From the NCBI GenBank assembly GCA_944380185.1, contig CALWGV010000001.1:1-35646 (forward strand): a DNA stretch of 35,646 nt. Reading direction: 5' to 3'. The stretch is from an uncultured Lachnospiraceae bacterium (lineage in GTDB: Bacteria; Bacillota; Clostridia; Lachnospirales; Lachnospiraceae). The notes beneath the pieces are model-generated. The model saw only the letters and a list, made by a program, of their open reading frames with translations, was not told where the DNA came from and made no database searches. Below, one piece after another: positions 31,377 through 35,646 of the stretch. Positions within the stretch are counted from its first letter, which is position 1, and each line of letters begins with the position of its first letter. Made by a program: the position numbers and the translations under genes.

Positions 31377-32359
31377 TGGGTGCGGTGAGAGAGATTACTT
31401 ATCGTGAAGCGGTGCGCGAGGCCATGTGTGAGGAGATGCGCCGCGATGAAAATGTGTTCCTGATGGGGGAGGATATCGGTGCTTACGGCGGCGGCTTTGG
31501 CGTTTCTCTGGGGATGCTCCAGGAGTTCGGGCCGGAGCGTGTTCGTGAGACGCCGATCTCGGAGACTGCTTTTGTGGGCGCCGGCGTAGGTGCTGCTATC
31601 ACCGGGATGCGCCCCATTATCGATCTGATGTTTTCGGATTTTATGGCGGTCTGCTATGATCAGATCATCAACCAGGCGGCCAAGATGCATTTTATGTTTG
31701 CCGGAAAGATCAGTGTGCCCATGGTAATCCGCGGGGCTGCCGGAGGAGGCACCGGGGCGGCGGCCCAGCACTCTCAGTCCCTGGAGCAGATGTACTGTCA
31801 TGTTCCTGGCCTCAAGGTGGTGGTGCCCTCCACCCCATATGATGCCAAGGGCTTGCTCAAGGCGGCGATCCGTGACGACAACCCGGTGGTTTTCCTGGAG
31901 CAGAAAAAGCTGTATAATGTAAAAGGGCCTGTGCCCGATGAGGAGTATTTGATTCCCCTGGGAAAGGCTGATGTGAAAAGAGAAGGGACAGATGTGACCC
32001 TGATTACTTACGGCAGGATGGTGCCCTATTGCCTGTCTGTCGCGGAAAAGCTGGTAAAGGAGGAGATCAGAGTGGAAGTGCTGGACCTGCGCTCTCTCAG
32101 TCCCCTGGATAAGCCGGCTATCATAGAGTCCGTGAAAAAGACGGGCCGGGCCGTGGTAGTTCACGAGGCGGTGGAGTTTGCCGGTTTCGGCGGTGAGATC
32201 GTCAGCGTGATCATGGACAGCGATGCCTTCTGCCAGTTGAAAGCTCCGGTGAAGCGGGTGGGAGGCCGGTTCTGTCCTGTGCCGTTTAACGCGAATCTGG
32301 AAAAGGAGGCTTTCCCGACGGAGGAGAGGATCGAAGCGGCGGTGCGGGAGATCCTGTAA
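31376..32359 (+). CDS. Dehydrogenase E1 component, beta subunit (transketolase-like)
   Basis: The 327-residue protein has the pyrimidine-binding domain (ENVFLMGEDIGAYGGGFG, ETPISETAFVGAGVGAA, RGAAGGGTGAAAQHSQSLE) and the C-terminal transketolase domain (LRSLSPLDKPAI, VVHEAVEFAGFGGEI). The start ATG shares its A with the alpha stop codon (TGATG), so translation is coupled. GGGGAGGAG lies upstream. It forms the alpha2-beta2 E1 with the previous gene. Position and sequence both fit acetoin or pyruvate dehydrogenase. Confidence 0.93.
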   Translation: MGAVREITYREAVREAMCEEMRRDENVFLMGEDIGAYGGGFGVSLGMLQEFGPERVRETPISETAFVGAGVGAAITGMRPIIDLMFSDFMAVCYDQIINQAAKMHFMFAGKISVPMVIRGAAGGGTGAAAQHSQSLEQMYCHVPGLKVVVPSTPYDAKGLLKAAIRDDNPVVFLEQKKLYNVKGPVPDEEYLIPLGKADVKREGTDVTLITYGRMVPYCLSVAEKLVKEEIRVEVLDLRSLSPLDKPAIIESVKKTGRAVVVHEAVEFAGFGGEIVSVIMDSDAFCQLKAPVKRVGGRFCPVPFNANLEKEAFPTEERIEAAVREIL

Positions 32360-32444
32360 CTTAAGATTTGGCCGGCCAGGGTAAACACGGGAAAAGAAAT
32401 GCCGGCTATTTTGTCAAACGATTAAGTATGGGGAGGAAGACAAG

Positions 32445-33887
32445 ATGGAGAAGGATTGGACAAAAACAGCCGAGGAAGAGAGGCTGCAGAGGCAGGGAGA
32501 GTACGATGTAGCCGTCATCGGCGGCGGCCCGGCCGGCTACGTGGCGGCGATTCGGGCGGCCCAGCTGGGGGCGAGGGTGGTTCTCTTTGAGCGGGACACG
32601 GTGGGAGGCACCTGTCTGAACCGGGGCTGCATTCCCACGAAGACCTATCTGAAAACAGCCGAGTATATCCGTCATATCAAGGGGGCGGCGGCCAGGGGAA
32701 TTATTGCCGATTCCCATGTTCAGGTGGACATGCCCAAGGTAGTTTCCTATAAGGATCGGGTGGTAAAGACCCTGACTGCCGGGGTGTCCGGCCTCTTAAA
32801 GGGAAATCAGGTGGAGGTGGTAAAGGGAGACGCCCGCCTGGGCTCGGCTCTGGCCACGGGGGAAAAGGCGGTGGAGTGCGGGGACCGTACCTATACGGCG
32901 GCCAAGGTGATTCTCTGCGGGGGCTCCCGCGTGATGGAGCTGCCGATTCCCGGAGCCGACGGTCCCGCGGTGATGACCAGCGATGAGATCCTGGATTTAA
33001 AGGAGCTCCCCGGCCGTCTCGCCGTCATCGGCGGCGGCGTGGTAGGCTGCGAGCTGGCCTCGGCCTTCGCTTCCTTTGGCTGCAAGGTGACGGTGGTGGA
33101 GCTGTGCGATCGGATTTTAGCCAATATGGATGCGGACATCTCGGCTGAGCTGGAAAAGAGCCTGAAAAAAAGCGGCGTCAAGGTATTGTGCGGCCGCCGG
33201 GTAGAAGGGATCGAGAGCCGGGACGGGGAGACGGCGGTAGTCACCGACCAGGGCGAAGTTCCCTGTGACCGGGTGCTTCTTGCCGCCGGCCGGGCGGCCG
33301 ACCTGTCCTGCCTGGGCGATATGGCAGGGGAGATTCAAACGGAAAAGGGAAAGGTGATCGCGGACGATGCCATGCGCACCAGCGTGCCGGAAATCTATGC
33401 CTGCGGCGATATCACTGGGAAAATCATGCTGGCCCATGCTGCCTCCCGGATGGGAGAGACGGCGGCGGAAAATGCCGTGACCGGGGAGGATAAGGCCTGT
33501 GACCTGCGCTTTGTCCCCAGCTGCATTTACACCCATCCCGAGGCTGCCGGCGTAGGGCTTACCGAGGAGCAGGCCAGGGCCGCGTACCCGGAGGGGCTCC
33601 GGGTGGGCCGCGTGGCCCTGGCGGCCAACGGCAGAAGCGTGGCCGCCGGGGAGAGGCAGGGCTTTGTGAAGGTCATTGCCGGGAAGGACGGAGAGCTTCT
33701 GGGCGTTCATATGGTCGGGGGAGACGCCTCGGAGATGATCGCCGAGGCAGCCGCCCTGATGGCTGTCGGGGCCACGGTGGATGCGATCACGGAACATGTT
33801 ATCCATCCCCATCCCAGCTATTCGGAGGCCTTCGCAGAGGCCTGCGCCGACGTTCTGGGCCGGGCGATCCACCAGCCCGTCGGCTGA
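32445..33887 (+). CDS. lpdA: Dihydrolipoyl dehydrogenase (E3)
   Basis: The 480-residue FAD enzyme reoxidises the dihydrolipoyl group and reduces NAD+. The FAD site is VAVIGGGPAGYVAA. The redox disulfide is in GGTCLNRGCIPTK (Cys57 and Cys62). The NAD site is LAVIGGGVVGCELA, and the active-site His-Glu pair is in HPHPSYSEAF. A 15-20-residue N-terminal extension precedes the FAD domain, but it is far too short to be a lipoyl domain. GGGGAGGAAGAC precedes the ATG. It lies 85 nt after E1-beta. No E2 acyltransferase gene lies between or after, so the partner must be encoded elsewhere. Confidence 0.95.
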   Translation: MEKDWTKTAEEERLQRQGEYDVAVIGGGPAGYVAAIRAAQLGARVVLFERDTVGGTCLNRGCIPTKTYLKTAEYIRHIKGAAARGIIADSHVQVDMPKVVSYKDRVVKTLTAGVSGLLKGNQVEVVKGDARLGSALATGEKAVECGDRTYTAAKVILCGGSRVMELPIPGADGPAVMTSDEILDLKELPGRLAVIGGGVVGCELASAFASFGCKVTVVELCDRILANMDADISAELEKSLKKSGVKVLCGRRVEGIESRDGETAVVTDQGEVPCDRVLLAAGRAADLSCLGDMAGEIQTEKGKVIADDAMRTSVPEIYACGDITGKIMLAHAASRMGETAAENAVTGEDKACDLRFVPSCIYTHPEAAGVGLTEEQARAAYPEGLRVGRVALAANGRSVAAGERQGFVKVIAGKDGELLGVHMVGGDASEMIAEAAALMAVGATVDAITEHVIHPHPSYSEAFAEACADVLGRAIHQPVG

Positions 33888-33908
33888 TTCGCCGGAGCGG
33901 TTTGTCGG

Positions 33909-33941
33909 TCCATCCGTCGGCGGATCCGGCCGATGGGCGGA
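33909..33941. terminator. GC-rich hairpin between convergent lpdA and serpin genes
   Basis: 33909-33921 pairs with 33929-33941 (13 positions, one mismatch, two G-U) around a 7-nt loop. No clear T run is present, so termination is only probable. Confidence 0.4.
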
Positions 33942-33945
33942 TCGG

Positions 33946-35421
33946 TTAGCTCACCGGCTGATTGACGATGCCGGCAAAGAGGGGGGAGCCGTCGTAGCCG
34001 GTGATGACAAAGAGGAAGGGGCGGTCCAGGACAAAGTCCACCTCTTCATCCGGCGGGGCTCCCGCCCCGGCTGTCGCTATCACCGTGTAGGCTGCGGCGG
34101 TAACGCCCTCTTCATCCACCGCCACCCGAGCGGCGTGATCGGCCTGGGACAGATAGATCTCATCCGCCTCGTAGGTCATCGGGGAGAAGTCGGCGGCATA
34201 AGGGTCAAAAACATCGGTGATCCCCATGGCCTGCAGGCTTTCTGGCAGGCGCAGGTCGGAGGAGACGTCGAATTTGGGCATCGCCAGGTTGACGATCAGA
34301 TAGCGGCTGTCGGTCCAGCTTTCCCGCTCAAAGAGCAGGCGGGGCACATTTTCATCGGTCAGCAGAGCCTCCGCCTCCACGCCTTCGTCCGGGAGGAAGA
34401 GCCACATGGAGCCGCTCTCTTCCAGGCGAAGGGCCACGGCGGCGAACTGGTCGCTCCAGTAATAGTTTCTTGTGCCGCTCTGGTGCATGAAATCACAGGA
34501 AATATCCCCGGAGGGCGAATGGAAAACGCCCTCTTTTGTGTTGCTTTCCGAAAATTCCCCGTCCCATTTGGCCCGGAAATAGATGGTGCTGGCCAGAGCC
34601 AGGATAGTTTCCTCCGGCATCGTGATATCCTGGGCCTGTTCTGCCAGGAGGCCTCCGGTCTGCTCGTTCAGCCAGTCCTTCAGCTGCCGGTCGAAGGCGG
34701 CAGAGCCCATCTCGCCCCGGTAGGCGGAGGCGTAGTAGACGGAGGCCAGACGATCCATCGTCTCCTGGCGAAAGATCACGTCCTCATTCAGCCACAGGGA
34801 GTTGGCCAGGATGCTGGTGACGGCCCCGTCGTCGCAGTAACTGGCATTCCACAGGGCCGAGGCTTTCTCCCGCAGAGCTTCAATATCCGCTGTGCCCAGG
34901 ACGTCCAGGATCTGCTCCCGGCTCTGTCCGTCGGTGAGTTCGGCCAGCATCGAGAGGGCCATATAGAGGTTCAGCGGAGAATAGACCCGGTTTTCCCCCT
35001 CTGCCCCGGACAGAAGGGCCGCAGAGGCGGCGGGAAAGAAGGATTCCAGCCCGTCCTGGTAGCCCTCCGGCTGGTCGAGCTGGGCCTGGCGGCTCTCTCT
35101 CCAGGCGTCGTACACCTGGGAAAAGCCCTCGTCGTCAAAATCGCCGGTGAGGGAGATGTAGTCCGACTCATCGGGATAGGGGGCCATTTCTGGATAAGCT
35201 GCCTCGGCGATAACGGAGGCCTGAGACGGCGAACCCGGCAGCAGGAGCCAGGTGACAAACAGACAGATACAGGCGGCCGCGGCCGTCCCTGCGACCCACA
35301 GAGGACGTTTTCCCCTGTGCTTTTTTTTGTCGTTTGCTTTCTTGCTCCGCATTTCATCGGCGGCAGAAGTCAGTTCCTCGTCCAGCATACCAATGGCATC
35401 GCTTAAAGTTTCCGGTTTCAT
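33946..35421 (-). CDS. Membrane-anchored serpin, candidate anti-sigma partner
   Basis: The 491-residue protein has a charged N-terminal segment of about 39 residues (MKPETLSDAIGMLDEELTSA), a Lys/Arg-rich stop and one membrane helix at about 41-61. A serpin domain follows from about residue 105. Serpin blocks visible are NRVYSPLNLYMALSMLA, a YFRAKWDGEF block, and RPFLFVI. The hinge EEGVTAAAYTV at 437-447 has the small residues that allow insertion of the reactive loop, so it should inhibit. P1 by standard counting is Ala453. The start ATG overlaps the stop of the sigma factor gene (ATGA). The N-terminal-in, serpin-out topology is inferred from the charge pattern. An inhibitor, a sensor, or both are possible. 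Confidence 0.9.
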   Translation of the reverse strand: MKPETLSDAIGMLDEELTSAADEMRSKKANDKKKHRGKRPLWVAGTAAAACICLFVTWLLLPGSPSQASVIAEAAYPEMAPYPDESDYISLTGDFDDEGFSQVYDAWRESRQAQLDQPEGYQDGLESFFPAASAALLSGAEGENRVYSPLNLYMALSMLAELTDGQSREQILDVLGTADIEALREKASALWNASYCDDGAVTSILANSLWLNEDVIFRQETMDRLASVYYASAYRGEMGSAAFDRQLKDWLNEQTGGLLAEQAQDITMPEETILALASTIYFRAKWDGEFSESNTKEGVFHSPSGDISCDFMHQSGTRNYYWSDQFAAVALRLEESGSMWLFLPDEGVEAEALLTDENVPRLLFERESWTDSRYLIVNLAMPKFDVSSDLRLPESLQAMGITDVFDPYAADFSPMTYEADEIYLSQADHAARVAVDEEGVTAAAYTVIATAGAGAPPDEEVDFVLDRPFLFVITGYDGSPLFAGIVNQPVS

Positions 35422-35646
35422 AAGGCAAATCCCTCCTTTTCAAGGTGTGCCCGCAGGCCGATTCGCGTCCGGTGCAGGGCGCTTTTGACCATGGACTGGG
35501 AGACGCCGAAGAAGTCTGCGATCTCCCGCACCGGATCCAGGAAATAGTAGCGGCAGATAAAGATATCGCGGGTCTGCTTCGGGCAGGAGCGAAGATAAGT
35601 GCCGATTGCCTCCGCCAGGGCGGCAAGCTCGATCTGTTCCTGCGGG
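35418..35646 (-). CDS. ECF RNA polymerase sigma factor, C-terminal part (cut by the window edge)
   Basis: The last 75 residues of a protein run off the window end. They hold sigma region 4: PKQTRDIFICRYYF, then the helix-turn-helix VREIADFFGVSQSMVKSALH and RTRIGLRAHL. This binds the -35 element. The stop TGA overlaps the serpin ATG, which indicates a translationally coupled pair. Region 2 and the promoter lie outside the window. The assignment as sigma-70 family, ECF type, rests on region 4 and the neighbour. Confidence 0.88.
   Translation of the reverse strand, partial: PQEQIELAALAEAIGTYLRSCPKQTRDIFICRYYFLDPVREIADFFGVSQSMVKSALHRTRIGLRAHLEKEGFAL

Noticed and set aside
33781-35406. A 541-codon frame on + across the serpin gene
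   Set aside because: It starts inside lpdA and mirrors the serpin gene. Its translation has no motif, and the serpin frame has hinge and shutter blocks.

Overview
The window reads as a chromosomal segment of an anaerobic, moderately GC-rich member of the Bacillota, most likely a gut Lachnospiraceae or related Clostridia. The reasons are strong AGGAGG-type ribosome binding sites, sigma-A promoters with 17-bp spacers, tRNA genes without an encoded CCA, a fused electron-bifurcating NADH-ferredoxin:NADP oxidoreductase (Nfn), type Ic aspartate aminotransferase, Gram-positive-style lipoproteins, and an ECF sigma factor next to a membrane-anchored serpin. This placement is inference from gene content; no marker gene was searched. 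I see no phage, insertion sequence, CRISPR array or rRNA.

Layout. (1) 0-8.2 kb is core metabolism on +: elongation factor P, arginyl-tRNA synthetase, a small zinc-ribbon membrane protein, an O-acetylhomoserine sulfhydrylase and aspartate aminotransferase operon, and the Nfn fusion. (2) 8.3-12.7 kb holds a cupin and a 1-phosphofructokinase, a divergent two-TM membrane protein with a structured leader, rlmH, a GNAT acetyltransferase and two more cupins. One of these cupins lies behind a MerR-type promoter with a 19-bp spacer. (3) 12.7-16.8 kb is a cell-surface block: a lipoprotein with a ComEC-like metallo-beta-lactamase domain, a lipoprotein with an amidase-like domain, a DUF1622 membrane protein and a lipoprotein of unknown function. 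(4) 17.2-21.5 kb holds a nitroreductase, a GT4 glycosyltransferase, a minimal prepilin peptidase, a patatin-like phospholipase and a small unknown protein. (5) 21.6-24.9 kb on - is a pseudouridine catabolic operon (psuK-psuG) that runs into aroB. The kinase carries a DNA-binding domain and its promoter overlaps an inverted repeat. (6) 25.0-25.4 kb holds two tRNA-Leu genes, each with its own near-consensus promoter. (7) 25.5-29.0 kb holds a LysR regulator followed by a large secreted lipoprotein flavoprotein with two FMN-binding domains and a fumarate-reductase-like FAD domain. (8) 29.1-33.9 kb holds a SorC-family regulator divergent from E1-alpha, E1-beta and E3 genes of a 2-oxoacid/acetoin dehydrogenase complex, with no E2 gene. 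(9) 33.9-35.6 kb on - holds the 3' end of an ECF sigma factor that overlaps a gene for a membrane-anchored serpin.

The strongest candidate for something new is the last pair. The downstream partner of the sigma factor, where an anti-sigma factor usually sits, has a short charged cytoplasmic N-terminus, one membrane helix and an extracellular serpin with an intact inhibitory hinge. The architecture suggests that protease attack on the serpin could control the sigma factor. Secondary candidates are a three-way-junction leader RNA (10.34-10.45 kb), the E2-less dehydrogenase operon, the self-regulating pseudouridine kinase and the orphan MerR-type promoter. Start codons were chosen from ribosome binding sites and family lengths. 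All structures and promoters were found by eye.
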